Shown: one piece after another, positions 24,497-38,343 of the stretch | Layout of the letters: the number at the start of each line of letters is the position of its first letter | Position numbering within the stretch: the first letter of the stretch is position 1 | DNA from: Atopsyche davidsoni | Taxonomy: Eukaryota; Arthropoda; Insecta; Trichoptera; Hydrobiosidae | Direction of reading: 5' to 3' | NCBI GenBank assembly: GCA_022113835.1 | Contig: JAILWY010000009.1 | Coordinates: 12,810,001 to 12,874,000, forward strand | DNA length: 64,000 nt | The notes under the pieces: model-generated | Databases searched by the model: none | What the model was told of the DNA's origin: nothing | Seen by the model: the letters and a program-made list of their open reading frames with translations, nothing else | Position numbers and translations under genes: made by a program

Positions 24497-26603
24497 CCTT
24501 AGAAAGCATCAATTGATTTCGATAGCTTTAATGTTTTTTATTTGCAGAAAAAAAGGTACCGTTATATCTAACTTTAATGTTTTAAAGGACAAATGATACT
24601 ATTAAAGTAAATTGAAAGAATACAAATTTTTACTTATCTAAAAAGATTAGAGAAAATAAGAAAAATGCTCCCAGCCTTCGTTAGGTATCCCGAATTCTAA
24701 ATTCTCCTGGTTTAAGATATTCACGACCCCTTAGTAGGCAATAGCGACTTATTTTCTCACATCCTGTTTCCCTCGACTCACTGTTCTTCCAATTCTCGCT
24801 CCTGGACTCATTACTGCCCCCCTGTCACTGGGTTCTTGAGGCCCGGCAATATTTCGCTACATTAAGCTCTGGGGTGGGAGAAGGTTCCTCTTATTTTACC
24901 GGAAATTACCCCACCCCCCGCACTTCCGCCCTCCACATTCAAGAGATAAGCTTTTATTGTGAGAAACTTTGTTTAAGAAGCTACTTATAAAGATTATTTT
25001 TATTAATGCAATCGTAGACCGTATAGTCGAACGCCGCCTGTGAATCCTACTATGGGGATGTTCGACAGTAAAAGAAAATGGAACGAGCTTGCTATAAATT
25101 AGATAGAGTATTGGTATGGTGGTTTTTTTTTGGTATGTATTATAACAAATATTTATATTTACTTTACAGATTAAAAACTGGGAATATATTATGTATAAAT
25201 GGAATATTTGATTAAATAGTATTTTCACACTTGAAACGATTTCAGAGAACAACGCTTTTTCCATCATAGCTTTTTACATTTTAAAGTTGTGAACTTAATT
25301 TCAATATAAACAAAGATGACATATTTTTTTAAACATTTAATAATATTTCATAAACTTTGTAATTTATTATTGAAATTTAACCAATATATATTTATTTAAA
25401 TATATATATATATACTACATAATATATGTATATATCCTCCTGCATGGTAATTGTATATTTGTTAATTGCTTGTATAAAATTATACGAATTCATGATGAGT
25501 TCTTCAAAGTATTGAAAATTGTAATTCTTGTATAATTAAAACCCCTATAAATTAATTATTTCTCGTTGGAAGCACATTAAATTATAAGATAATAATCAGA
25601 AAATGCGTTATATTTTCACCTAGTATTTATACAGCAGAATACGAATTTCGTTGAATTAGGGAGATAAGAATTTCAAATTTCTCGGTACAAGAGGGCGGCG
25701 CGCACACCAAAACAATATTGACACCACTTTTGAGAAACCTTATATAATTTTGGCATATTCAAGAAAATTTCTAATTCTCGTTAAAGTGGTTAACTAATGA
25801 CTGATGGTAGTACTCAATGTTCCGTCTGCCTCACTTATCCAATGAGAAAAGTTTTATTTTGAAAAAAAAACCGATGAAACTCTGAAACGCGTTTATTACT
25901 TTTTATATTCTAATAACTATTTAAAATTATTCAATTAAATAACTAGTATCAGTCGTTTTGGTACCCAACATCTTAATCAAAATGGAAAGAGAAAAAGTAC
26001 AAGTACAATAAACGAAAAAGCTTTCTTAATTGATTAAGTAAGATTTAAATTAAATAAATATATTTAATATAATATATTTTAAAGAAACCAAAGCTCATTT
26101 AATACGGAAAAAGTTACAAACGCATCTAGGGAATCACTCTGAGATTCTGAGTGCCTCATCGATCAGCAATTACAAACTGCCTCAAATAAGGCGAATGAGA
26201 CCCCCACAGGCTTCGTAAAAAACCAAGTTCTGCTAGTTTCTTGTCAAGGAAATTAAATTCGGCTTCACAAACGCTAATTAGCCCCCGGGCGGCGCGGCGG
26301 CTGAATTGGCAATTTTCGTCCAGATTTTCGGCAACGGCTGACTTATTGCCGTTATAAATACAAATTACTGGGAACGACCGGCGCTTTGATAAAGTTTGGG
26401 GCACCCGAGTGGGTTGAAAAAATTACAGCTTAAAAACTGTGCCTTGCAAGTAATACAAAGATTCCGTACCAAATCACTTCCTTGGTATAGTTCAACAAAT
26501 TTTCAACAGGTACATTTCTCATTTTCATAATTAAAGACGAGAAAACACTACAACTACTGTTCAATAACACTTTATCATTAAGTTTTTTTAAGTGTTGTAA
26601 ATA
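24497..26603. other. Islands at 24.8 and 26.2 kb in AT-rich DNA
   Basis: The island at 24660-24930 is pyrimidine-rich; the one at 26130-26420 has GCCCCCGGGCGGCGCGGCGG near its centre. An 82-codon minus frame over the latter has no domain. Nothing else found. Confidence 0.35.
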
Positions 26604-27094
26604 ATTACTAATATGATTAGGCACATTAGTGTACTAACGAATCACATCTTCGTTTATATGATTCGTTAGTACAAGGGTCAGTGCACTGGCCATGTAAGCC
26701 TGGGGATGTGGGTTCAAATCCCACACAAATCACGATGATATTTTTCTGAGAATTTCTTTGTAAATCTATTTATGGATTGGTCAATCTGATGCATATTTAT
26801 TACCCATTACGGGTTTATTATATTATTACTAATATGATTAGGCACATTAGTTCATATATAGAAGATGATTTAAAGAAACTCTCAGAAAAATATCATCGTG
26901 ATTTGTATAGGATTCCACACAAATCACGATGATATTTTTCTGAGAGTTTCTTTAAATCATTTTCTATATATGAACTAATGTGCCTAATCATATAAGAAAG
27001 AATTTCTTTGATCATCTTCTCTGTGTGAACTAATGTCCCTTATCATATTAGTAATAATATAATAAACCCGTAATGGGTAATAATGAATAAATAA
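26604..27094. mobile_element. Family B elements, nested copies 2a/2b
   Basis: The first part (26604 to about 26765) has the left terminus, an inverted copy of the tRNA 5' half (26631-26644, pairing perfectly over 14 bp with 26660-26673), then the full tRNA-like module. From about 26785 the family tail runs in reverse (CCCATTACGGGTTTATTATA), followed by a second fold-back whose arms flank a very short centre near 26915 and which ends with the forward tail at about 27085. A third diverged arm (26995-27060) repeats GAATTTCTTTGATCATCTTC. TAAATAA on both sides is a weak candidate duplication. The compound structure suggests insertion of one copy into, or rearrangement with, another. Confidence 0.6.
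26659..26733 (+). ncRNA. tRNA-like Pol III module in family B copy 2
   Basis: Box A TAGTACAAGGG (26668-26678) is perfect to consensus, and box B GGTTCAAATCC (26711-26721) is near-perfect, 43 bp apart. The T-arm GTGGG/CCCAC is complete around TTCAAAT, and the anticodon-like stem CTGGC/GCCTG has one mismatch. The 5' acceptor strand starts ATGATTC instead of GTGATTC. The loop CATGTAA lacks U33. It is probably transcribable by Pol III but is not a functional tRNA. Confidence 0.6.
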
Positions 27095-30000
27095 GACCAT
27101 TTATAATGCTGGACTTAAGATAAATACATTTATAAGTACTTAAACAAAGTTTAAAAAAATCTTCAAGCATACACACTTGAATAGCATGAGATAAGAGCAA
27201 TCCGTAAGATTAGCTCTTGGTACGTCGTGGGGTTGTAATGTTAAATGTGTTTGGTTGCAATGTTCTTTGTCCGTTATCATTGGAAACCAAACCTATTGGC
27301 TTTAGCAGATGGCGCTGACTGGAATTGGGGATTTGCGATTTGATTTTCTGACAGGGCTATCCTTCCTCGAGCCTCATTCTGGCCGAGAGTATCGGGCGTT
27401 CCTTTCATCTTGTGTGCTAGCTACAGCCTGACTGCAGTGCCCGGGGCCCGCCGACGTGCAAACTCCAAAAAGGATTTATTGGTTAATATCCTCGGAATTT
27501 CGTATTTAATAACGGCTTTCTTTGGAAGTATTGTATATTTTGGACGCACAAAGGATCATAAATTGAAATTCATTTACAAATCTCGTATATATCAACATAG
27601 AAACAAGAAGTTTGAAGTTGGAAATGTAGCGAATTGTGGAGTAATAATATTTCAATGCAAATAAGAAAAATGAAGCGCAAATCTTTGCCTAAAACTACAT
27701 GGATTTCTTTCTTTTGAAAATAAGCCAATTAAAAGTATTGCCTTATTATAAAAGTAAACTTAAACATTTAAAAATAAAAGTTGGATTAGTACAGTAAAAG
27801 CTTTTACACATTTTTAAAGCAACAGTGAGCGATCACAATTTTTTGGGTAACCATATAATTAGATATCACCCTTAGGCCATTATGTGTTTTTATTTTAGAA
27901 AAGCTAAGGAATTCTATTACCTCTTGACCTCTAGAGTACACTTCCTTTATAAAGGCGAGAATTTCATTTCACACAACTTCAAGCAATAAAGATTTCGTAT
28001 AAATTTTATTAAATTACCCGGCACATATGATAGTTTTTACATCGCAGTAACTTTATGTTAATAGAGGAAATATATAAATCCTGTAGCCGCCGAGCCCTGA
28101 AGTGCCGGCAGCTGCCGGGAAGCGAATAGTTTCAAGGTGAAGTGGAGGTCGTGCGAGCCATTGCACATACACGTGGAGCCTGTAAACTTCCCGCATTAAT
28201 ATGAAAAGTGGTTTTTCACCGGGCCACTCGTAAAGTTATTACGGAGACATTTATTTGCTCGGGGTACAATGCATTCGAGTACTCGCTCAGAAGTACTATC
28301 AAAACTTTGAGATATATGAAAACACCCATTTTTTACAGTCGGAATAATATTTTATACTAATATATTTTTACTTAGAATTTTTTTTTATTTGGCTTAATGA
28401 TTTTGGTGAAAAAATTCTAGTATGCGCATATATTTTTGTACTAAAAAATTATAATTCAAATATGACATAATTGATTTAAATTACAGAGTATTATTATGTT
28501 ATGAAGATATGCCTTTTGAATACAGCATGATATTTCAAATAATTCGTTATATTGAAGATAAATAATATATAAAGGCACAAGATAAAGTGTATATTAGAAA
28601 TCGTAGCTATTGAATGAATAATACGGTAATATTTCATCCTTTCACAGTGGCCTGAAAATTCACAGTTATGTAATACCCACAAGTAATGTAGCAATGCATC
28701 TTGCAGCTACGAAATCCAATTCCTCCAAACGCAAACCGGATAAATGCGCGGAGCTGCAGCCAGTGGCGTGCGGTTTACTTTAACTTACTAATGATTATTC
28801 TTACCCTATAACTGTGAAAGTCTTGCGTAGATTAAAAACAGCTTATATCGTTTAAAATTGAAAGAATTTTTATATTTGAGGTTTTTGAAAACTGTCTTTC
28901 ACTAGTGACCCCACGTCAAATACTGCAACCACAATTAAACATATGCTATATTTGTTTGAATTTTTTTTTTATCGATCTGACGCTTTTTCTAATATAATAT
29001 TGATCCTTTGCACTCGAGAGGTGCGTCTCAGTCACCACTTTGTTTGGTGCGGAAATTCGATGTGCGGTGATAACTATTTATTCTTTAAAGTTCGTTTCTA
29101 AACACTGCCTATATAATTTTACAAAGATGTAATATGACTACGTAAGAATTTATTATCTAAGATAAGTGCGGCACCATTAAGGACTGCACCGTGGACTGCT
29201 GTCTCGGTTCAACCTTGACAGCCGTGGCAAAAGGACTAGCATTATTTTGTTTGCTTTATAATATCTAATATCTTAAAGATAATATGTATATTAAACCCGG
29301 GAAAAGACATCAAACGACATACTATTGTGATACTTGTCCCGAACAGCCGGGCATGCATCACGGCAATTGTTACATGAAATATACAAAGCAAAATTACAAA
29401 AACATATGTCTACGAAATTATCATCATGTAAATATACATTAAATATTAAAATTTTATGTGTTAATTTGTGTGTGTGATCATTTTAAGTTAGAGGTAAGAA
29501 ATTCACCATTAGTCCGCGCGGAAACGGTCTCGAGTGCAAAGGGTTAACCTGTGTGGCTTGTGACGCGTATATATATTTTTCCGTTGGATAAAATATTGTT
29601 TTTTTTATTATTTTAATTAAAATTAATTTGACTGCAATGAATTGCGCTACTGGCCTGGGTGAATCGGTGCCTGCGTGTCCCCTGCGCCGTGCACTCGGGC
29701 CGGCCCCTCGCGCCCCCACTAACTGTATTATTTACAACTGCAGGCTGTGTGTAGTTAAGTGAGAAATGTTGGCGGTAATGTGGCCGAGGTAATCGGCAAT
29801 AAAGACCGGAATTTCATGCTCTTCGGAAGTTTAATGGTATTTTGTATGGGTGCTGATGTATTTACTGCCAAGCAAGGTAACAAAAAAACCGCTACTTGAA
29901 ATATGACCTTAAATACTTTATTGTAGAGGGTGGAAGTTGAAAAATAAACAAAACAATGCAGTCTATATATTCTCAATACTATTAATAATATTATACATAT

Positions 30001-31568
30001 TTAATGGTTTGTCTCAATCAATAATGTACAGTAAATTATTTTTTATTGTTTATCATAAATTTATATCAAAAATATTTAGACTAGTATTTCAAGTTGAAAA
30101 TTTGTTAAAAGGCGAAAAGAAAACTCCCGCTGCAGTTTTATGAGCTGAAATTTAAAAATAAACAAAAGTTTCTTTCGGTCCAGTTAGTTTAGAGTAACAA
30201 GTTTAATGTTTGTTATTAAATATCCTTTGACAATGACTGAGGAGAGCTCTCGGCAGCCGAGCTGCAGATCTGGAAACACAGCGGCGGATTCCTTTGAATT
30301 TAATCTTGCAAACAGACAATTTTACACTATAAGTACGAAGCAGCGAAATCCTGCTGGAACTTTGTTCCCTTGAGTTTTTTAGCTTTTAATTCAACAAAGC
30401 TATAATAACAAGTATTTTACGGTTTACATGTACATCGCTCAACTATAAAATTAAATAAAAATAATAATCACGATACAAACCGATTTATATTATTTTGCGT
30501 ACATTTTATTAAAAGAGAATGAGTATGCTTAAAAATAAATATTTATTTTGAAAAAAAATATTTTACGACGGTAACTTTCCTTGCAATTGTAATTTTTTTT
30601 ATAACAGCCGCACGAATGTTTTGCTTGCTACTTTATCTTGAAAAACACAATTTTGAGTAATTCAAAACGTTTTTTTTCATGTAACATTATATCAAAATTA
30701 ATTTCCTTATTAAGCATATAATAACTATAGATATCAAAGAAAACTGGATGTTGATTACTATTATTTAAAATTACGGGAAATGGTCAAACTTCAGTTTTCA
30801 TTTTCAGTGTAATCATTAACAGCTACTGTGATGAACCCTTCTCACTGTCACCTAGACTTACTGTCATGACTTTCCTTGTTAGCCACAAACCCTGGGGAAT
30901 AAAATGATGTTCCCTCACGCTAATAAGCTTATATAATTTGAGTATTTGTAAACCCTCGTAGAGGTAATGTGATATATCACATGATTTTCCCACAGACGTG
31001 TAATACAAAAATAAACTATAATTTAATGAAATTAATATTCCTGTCTGACATCTGTTTCAAGTGAAATTCTGATATTATTTCAGTTATGTTTAGATTATAT
31101 TATTTAATCGAGTATTTCAAATATAGTTAACATTTTAAAAGATAGTTTATATGAAAGATATCAAACCATTAAATATATTTTGTTGAAATTGTTTTAATGT
31201 TCAAATTGAATGATTTGATAAATCTATTATAAAAATCTTCTTTACTACAAATGGTCTGCAAAATATAGTACTCCTGTACCGAAAAGTTTAACGTCGGAAT
31301 ATGGCTTTAATTGTTTTTTTTTATTAAACGGCTTTTTAATATTAAATAATGTAACTAGGTAATGGTGTAAAATTAATTCAACACATTCTAGATAATACCT
31401 AAGCAGACGCACAGCTGCGGGTGCCCTTGGACATTAACAGTTCTGGGTAAGGGCCATTCACACCTCCTGCAGCCGACGCTTTGTATTCCAACCGCGAGCT
31501 CTTGCCCCTTAATGCAGGCCATCGGCACAGAACGCCGGCAAGGTAATTAGAACCACGCGTATCCTATT
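27095..31568. other. Series of GC-rich islands
   Basis: Islands lie at 27210-27470, 28080-28290, 28690-28790, 29170-29240, 29500-29840 and 31400-31560. The 28.1 kb island has CCGGCAGCTGCCGG (a palindrome with an E-box centre) and nearby homeodomain-like ATTAATATG and TTATTAC text. The 29.65-29.75 kb stretch is extremely GC-rich (GGGCCGGCCCCTCGCGCCCC). Spacing and composition suggest conserved regulatory DNA; no gene is visible. Confidence 0.35.
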
Positions 31569-31600
31569 TACAGGATGTTTCAAAATTCTAACACCACCTG
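31569..31600. repeat. Single mariner-like end
   Basis: TTTACAGGATGTTTCAAAAT followed by TCTAACACC resembles the end of a mariner-type element. No inverted partner was found within a few hundred bp. It is a possible truncated end only. Confidence 0.2.
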
Positions 31601-34600
31601 GAAACGATTTTGTGTTAATTGATTTTCATCTTCGCAAAGGTGATAAAACAAAGTGTTTATACTGTATTTCTATAACGATAATTGGACCAAGCGCCAAGCC
31701 GCGACAGTCGTGAATTTGAACCACACCTGTATTATACAAACTCGTGGACTGATTACCTAAAAGTATATTGTATACTCAATACTTATACCTTAGTTATTAT
31801 ATTACCTAGACAGAGTGTGGTAGACGAGGAAGCCGGTAACGTTAAGGGTGCGCGTTTTAATTAAAAAGGACAACCAGCCGAGTCGTCGTCTTTCGGGTCC
31901 TTTTTGTGGTCCGTGGCTCGAGACCCTCCCTGGGACACAACATGAGTAATAGGCCCCATGTGGATTGCAGTTAAAGCTTTGGCTACTGAAACTCACCCGG
32001 AAATCGTATATTATACTATAATCTATTCGGACACTAATGAGAGCCCATTGTATCTTATCCAACAAGAATACAACCAAAGATTTGTAAAAATACAAAAGCA
32101 AGATTTGATGATTAATAATAAATAAAAAATGAAGAATAATAATGCGCGTGTAACTTTTTTTTTTTCATCAAACAAACAAAAAGATTTGAAATATTTTGAA
32201 TTTCAGTTATATTAACTAAAATAATTCAAACACTAAAAAAGCCAGCACAATATCTGAAAACGGAGTATTTATAATGACAACCATCGCAACACCTACAAAC
32301 ACACTTATCTATCATGTATTTTTCATACCAACAATGAATGTTTTATTAATTATTTAAAATTAACTTATTTTTGACTAATGGTTTTCTTTAAGGTTCATCC
32401 AGATATTCTAAGTTAAATTAAAAAGAATAAAAACATGGATGTGTAGTTAGCTTGTATATCAACTTGTTATTTTCTATCATCCGAGGGGTAATAATAATAA
32501 TGCGCATTTTTTATATTATGAAGTACCAATTCTCTAAGTGAATACGGTAGTTATAAATTTCAAACCATACTTAGGCCCGCATCGTGTTTTTCCTTGACTT
32601 TTCAGGTAAATTTATGCTCCGCCAGCACGCCGCGTCCTTGCCGAGAAGAGATATTCAGCCGCTGGCGGAGAAGCCTTAAAGGATTTTATATCTCCCTCAA
32701 GGAGGTCTCGAATGTCTAACGAGAAGGAGTTATAGTTATACTCTATGGATTTCAGGATCATTTCTCGTTTGTGTATTATAAAGCTGCCTTTTATAATACT
32801 TGAACGCGAAATCTAAGATAATATTTTCTACTCATAATTAAGGTTTATCACACACACACCTTTGAATAAAACATTTTAATATTTTAAGCCTATAATTTAG
32901 TTATTATGGTAAAAATCTATGTTTAAAGTCATCCAACTATTTAATTAAAAGAAAAGATATACCAATCTGCTTGATAGTGATCAAATATTAAAACCAAATA
33001 AACTCACAGCCTTTTAAATATATTATTGAGGATTTGATCTATTTAAAAATAAATAATGTTTTTATGGAAACACACAGTATTAACCATGTCAATAATTTTT
33101 AGGTAATTATTAAAGGAAATGGTTTATATTCTTTATAATGAAAACAGAAAATACAAATAATATTCAATACGCTGTCATAAACAGGCATCTCACAAACATG
33201 AAACATTCCTTTGTAATTAATATCTGGAAAGGTTTGTTAATAAACGCTTTAAACCGGCAGCTCTAGGAAACACTCGGCTTGGATTCTAGGAGGTCAATCA
33301 AAGGTCGAAGCCTTACCCTTAAGCCTCTGCAAAGAGCCTACCAGGCCCGCTGAGTGGCGCAGATTAATTGAAGGTAGCACGTCCACATTTGCAGAGCATA
33401 GTTAAAACAAATAGTTCCACAGATTGAGGCCGTCCTTCTGCCTTGATTGTCTTTCGCTCAATTGACTACGCATTCTGAGATTGCAAGCGAATATTATTCT
33501 AACTGAGCAGAACCTAAATCAATACAAGAACAAGTTTTTTTTTAGTTAGAAACATTACACAACGAATTGCAAATTACGTTGTCATACAAATGTAACAGCA
33601 TTTGACTTGTTTTATTTATAATAAAAAATATATATACTTGTAGTAGAATGTAGTATTCATAATAGTATATCATATCAAGTTTTACTCTGTGATTCCTAAA
33701 ATAGCTTTCAACTTTCTCACCTTTTGCAAGTTCAACGAAGTATAATGGATCTCTATGTGCTGGGAAGGATGTCAGGATATATCAAAATACACATTTCCTC
33801 TGACTCAGGTCGATATATATAGCCACACGTGGTGCTGCGGAAGCCATGGTAACTATCGCAGTGGGGTGACTGTGGTGATCAATTTTATTTGTATTATTTA
33901 CCTGCTTTAATAAATGCATATTGGCTTTACTGTATTAACACAAAAAAAACAACAAAAAACATATATTTTGTTTTTGATACAAAATGTGATATTTTTTCTG
34001 ACATAAGTCACAGCTTCTTAAAAAAACATTATTTAAATATATTTTATTTAACCAATAATGTATTTCTTAGAAAAAATATTTAAACGTGAAAATATTCACG
34101 ACCATTGGTGTAAATTTATGTTGATATTTAAATGCCGCGTTGTTTTCGTCTTCATACTTCAACGCTTAGTACGTTTGTAAATATTCAATTGCAGTTGTGA
34201 TAAATAAAACATTAAATGTTAATTGTTGTACGGCAATACTTAAGTTTATTTCATACGTTTAAAGATTTTTCTCTAACTCCAAAAGATTGGTCACACAGCT
34301 TAGCCATATTGGAGAGTTCAGAGCGGTCAAGTGTCCTCCTGTAGAAATCCAGTCTATGATACATTTATATGTCTGCAGACAAGGGGCTCGGCACAATAAA
34401 GAACCATTTTTATTATTCTCTCACACTCTGTATCGCTGTATTGAAAGTCGTTTAAGAAATTGCGAGTGGCAAGAAAATACTGTCGGTTGTATCAGTCTGT
34501 GATTTATCAATATGTTGAGATTGATACCGATCGGCAGCAGAGGAAAATGGATACATCCGTGGAATGTTTGAATTGGATGGGAAATGATTAATGACACGTA

Positions 34601-36542
34601 CTCTGAGGTTTAAGAAAGGGTCATATATTCAAAATAACGATTGAACTGGTTTTTTGGTAATATATGGTATAATGTGAATAAAAAAATTATAAAAAGTAAG
34701 AAAACATCACTCATTAAAAAAAAAACATGTATTTTTATAAATATGTTTTATGGTTTTTTTTCTTTTATCGATAACGCATAAAGAACCTATTGAAATTTCT
34801 ACTTAAATTGGAGCAAGTGATAAAAAAAATCTATTATTATAGGAATAGTAGAATAGTTCAAATGTTTTAAGAATCGCGTATTTATAATAATTGAATTGAT
34901 CGATTGTATAAAATGAAGTTGTGAATAAAAAAATATTTACTCAATTTTGAGTGTCGTCGTGGGACATATACATAAATGATTATTCCAGAATACGAGAGTA
35001 AGATTTGAATTCTTTAGTATTGTTTTTATAAGTAATATTTATATATTTTTATTTACAAGTTGTTTTCCAGGAATCGTTTGGAGTCAAGATAAACATTTAA
35101 AATGGAAAAAAACGAAATAAGAACATGAAAACAGATGAAATTGAATAACTTTTTACTAAATCTTCAACTCTAAATACTCGTTATTTTAAAAGCTTCAGGA
35201 AATACGTTATTTCACAATTCGGGTTTTTTAAAAATAAATATATCATTTTATATGAACATTCTTGGAACAACTGTTATCGATAGAACTTTAAAAAGTTTTC
35301 AAAAGAATAATAAAAATATTGAAATATTCATGTAAGAACAGATATACTCATATAGTATTAGAAAAAAATCTCAAGATCTTTATATTTTTAACATGGTGAC
35401 GGAATATTAAGATTTGACGAGAAATAAACGTTTTTCTTATTCTTAAATATATAATTTATTTACAATAAAATATACTGACAAATTATATATATTGGTGTAT
35501 TAAAAGGTAATTGATTAAAATATAGAGTTAATTTACGTTTTTAATCACGTGAAAATGTATTATTTACTGGCAAAAACTGCATTAAATTTCTGTGAATTGT
35601 TGATGTATGGTGTATTCTACAATAAATCTAAAAAAGTATTGGCATCTCGAAATGCGTCTCTCTTGAAATAGTGTTTTTATTTCTAATGCGATTCCGAGTA
35701 GATTCAGAATATCGTAGACTGAAAGCGCCCTATTATTTGTAAAATAAATTAGCATAGGCAATGCTCATATTAATGTACTCAATCGTAATTTAGTTTCCGG
35801 AATTACTTATAGCTATACTAGAGGTAGTAAGTTATTACCATAAGTTACCTTGACATTTGAAATACGACATATCTAAAAACGAGAACAATTCTGAGTCCAT
35901 GCAATATTAAAATTTATAAAAAAAAAATTATCCATCTACCGATTAGGCATTCAAAACAGTCGGCATACATTACGGTAGGCTGTCGCATACAAGCAGACCT
36001 ACATATTTTAACATAAACAATTAAGCGTGTGCCTCTTCAATTAGCATGATATAACAATACACATTTTTAAGCCCATAACAATCGAGCCTGCGCTACACAG
36101 GTAGACTATTACCATAAACAGGACTGCTTGTAATTCCACATAATGTCTGCCTTTATTATAATAAGAATGTCTAATTGTCGCTCCTTGGGTCCGTACCCCG
36201 AAGGAAGCCGGAATTATTATCATCCACCGCCAGATTTTATTATTTCGGGCCGCCTATTACTTATTTTTTCTGTTTGGGGTCCTTTGAACGCGTGATTAAT
36301 AGAAATAGCGCCGCTTCCGGGGAATTCCCCGCACCTTTCGTGTATTTAAAACGCATTGTACGACGATTTTTCAGCCCGTCGACTGCTTTTCAAGACCATG
36401 CTAAAAACCAACGTGCACTTTTGCTGACTGTACCATATAAATATATCTTTAATTAGCTATGAAATAAATAAATAATATTTCATTAATTTTTTTTTTAATT
36501 TACTGCTATTTGAATTGATCCAAAATAACCTGTTTTTGTAAT
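31601..36542. other. AT-rich DNA with islands
   Basis: Islands lie at 31680-31960, 32570-32720, 33240-33450, 33780-33870 (motif cluster) and 36170-36420. The 34.3-36.0 kb interval is AT-rich with nothing supportable except a 71-codon frame at 34287-34502 that lacks a domain. Confidence 0.3.
33801..33853. promoter_or_regulatory. Cluster of regulatory-like motifs
   Basis: TGACTCA (about 33801-33807, AP-1 type), CACGTG (33826-33831, E-box) and an X-box half-site GCCATGGTAAC (ending 33852) lie within 55 bp in a GC-richer patch. Each motif alone could be chance; the grouping suggests a small cis-regulatory module. Confidence 0.3.
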
Positions 36543-36612
36543 GATCATTTTCATTAGTCCTCAGAGGAGATCGGTGACAATCTCACTGAACACATCTCTC
36601 TCGGTTCACAAT
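36543..36612 (-). repeat. Dispersed repeat family C, inverted fragment
   Basis: Read on the minus strand, this fragment has a block like TTCAGTGAGATTGTCACC followed by CTCCTCTGAGGA, matching the conserved end of family C (CTCAGTGAAATGGTCGC, then CCTCCTCTGAGGAGAGGC). It is short and diverged. Confidence 0.4.
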
Positions 36613-38343
36613 TTTCCATTAAATAGAATTATTATTAATAATAAGAATATATCGCATTGTACATAAAAAAATACCTAAATATAAAGGTGGAGAAAACGAA
36701 AAAAATAAATATAAAGAGTTCATTGAGCTGCAATGAATTTGCAATTTTTTTGCAAAGAATACAACTTTGGCATTAAACGCAACTCATGGCTCCTTACTAT
36801 AAAATATTTTTTCCCTAATTTGTAAAATATTTAACAAAAATTTTATCAGCATTATGCACAGAACTTTTTTTTTATACAAATTAAATGTTCATGTTTCGTT
36901 TGAGCAATGGCCAGACAGCGTGTCTTGGGTATAATTGTTTCAGTAGCTTTTGGTTTCGCTTCCACTCAGTTGCCCGCTGGTTCGGGTTCAATACCCCTCG
37001 CATCCCAACTCGGTCCCCACTGGCGGAACCACCTCGACTTGGTACATATAAAAGTTGTTGCTTCTGCAAGCATCTCTGGCGACGGGAACTGAAAGCTTAC
37101 CGCGTTTGCTTTGGAAGTCGTATAAATTAACATTTGGATCTCTTATTCTCGAGAAAGCACTCTAAAGTACTTTTTGACGTGTTTATTGCACAGTGATTTT
37201 CCACTTCAGTTTCTCTGTGTAGTAAACTATTTAATTTATAGACATTCACATTTATTACTAATCGTTGTAATGAACGTTTGTTTATTATTAAATTAATTTA
37301 TTTTAGCAGAAATATTTACAAAGTAGACTCATCGTTTGACTGTGTTTTGTCAGCGTCATCTTTTTTTAAGTCAAACAGAGATGTATGTTGACTTTTTTGA
37401 AGTCCTTAATTCTTATGGCATCAGCTGTTTGTGAGGTCTGGTTTGTATAGAATTGAGAAGCCAAACTATCCGAATCGTTTCAAAATATTAAATATGTTTA
37501 TAAAGGTATTTTTGAACTCGTAGTCAGGAGGCTTCGCATCGGATCCGGTGGGTGCGGCGGCAGCACAGCAGGATGTACCGCCAAGTGCCTGAAACTCTGT
37601 GAGCTCATTGCCTGGCTTGCAGGAAATAAACAGCTCCGGAATTGTCGTGTGGGATTAATCCAATTATTTGGATGGCCAGCTTCCGCCTGCTCCGCAACCA
37701 GAGAAAGAACTCCGTCCTTCCGGGGCTTACCGCTGCCTGAGTCGAAGGAGAACTGCGAGATGTGAGAGGAGCGGAAAACGTAAAAATAATTTGAACTTGT
37801 TTTTAACGAGAATGGCTCAGTCTGCGCGGCTTCTGGATACAAGATACAACTTTATTTTGCTCCCGTTTTTTTAATTGAATTTAATGCTAATTAGGATGAT
37901 TTAAATTTGATAATTTTAAATATAATAACATTTTATGGGCACTTTGATAAAACATGACCAAAATAAGTTTTCAACCATTATAGAAATATGTATTATTTAT
38001 TTTTTCTCGATTGATAGCATTTATTTGAATTCTGAGTTTTTAAAAACTTGGCAAAAAAACAAACCGGTCTTTCATGCGCTTGTGGTTGATTTAAATTGAA
38101 TAAGATTCTCGAAAAAAAATAAAAAATATATTTATATATTCTTTATCGTTTTCATTGCAAGTATTCTTTTAAATAAAGCATTTTTCATTATTTTATTTCC
38201 GTTGAATAAAAAAAAAAACTTGTTATTGATTGAAATCGCACACCGATTATTTTCGTCAACATTCCACAAATGAAAAAAAAAACAGTTTTTCTTTTAAAAA
38301 AAATAATATTAAGTAAATAAACCGAGAAATATTAAAAGAATAG
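36613..38343. other. AT-rich DNA with islands at 37.0 and 37.6 kb
   Basis: The 36890-37110 patch is open in several frames on both strands and carries GGGTTCAATACCC, like a T-arm. It could be an old SINE, but no box A was found at normal spacing. The 37500-37850 patch is GC-rich with overlapping frames. Neither is called a gene. Confidence 0.3.

Noticed and set aside
26659..26733. A genuine tRNA gene
   Set aside because: The anticodon-like loop lacks the invariant U33, the acceptor stem has changes, and the module recurs inside family B elements.
36885..37130. Small protein gene in overlapping frames
   Set aside because: Three frames on two strands are open over the same GC-rich patch, which is what low stop density gives; no domain was recognised.
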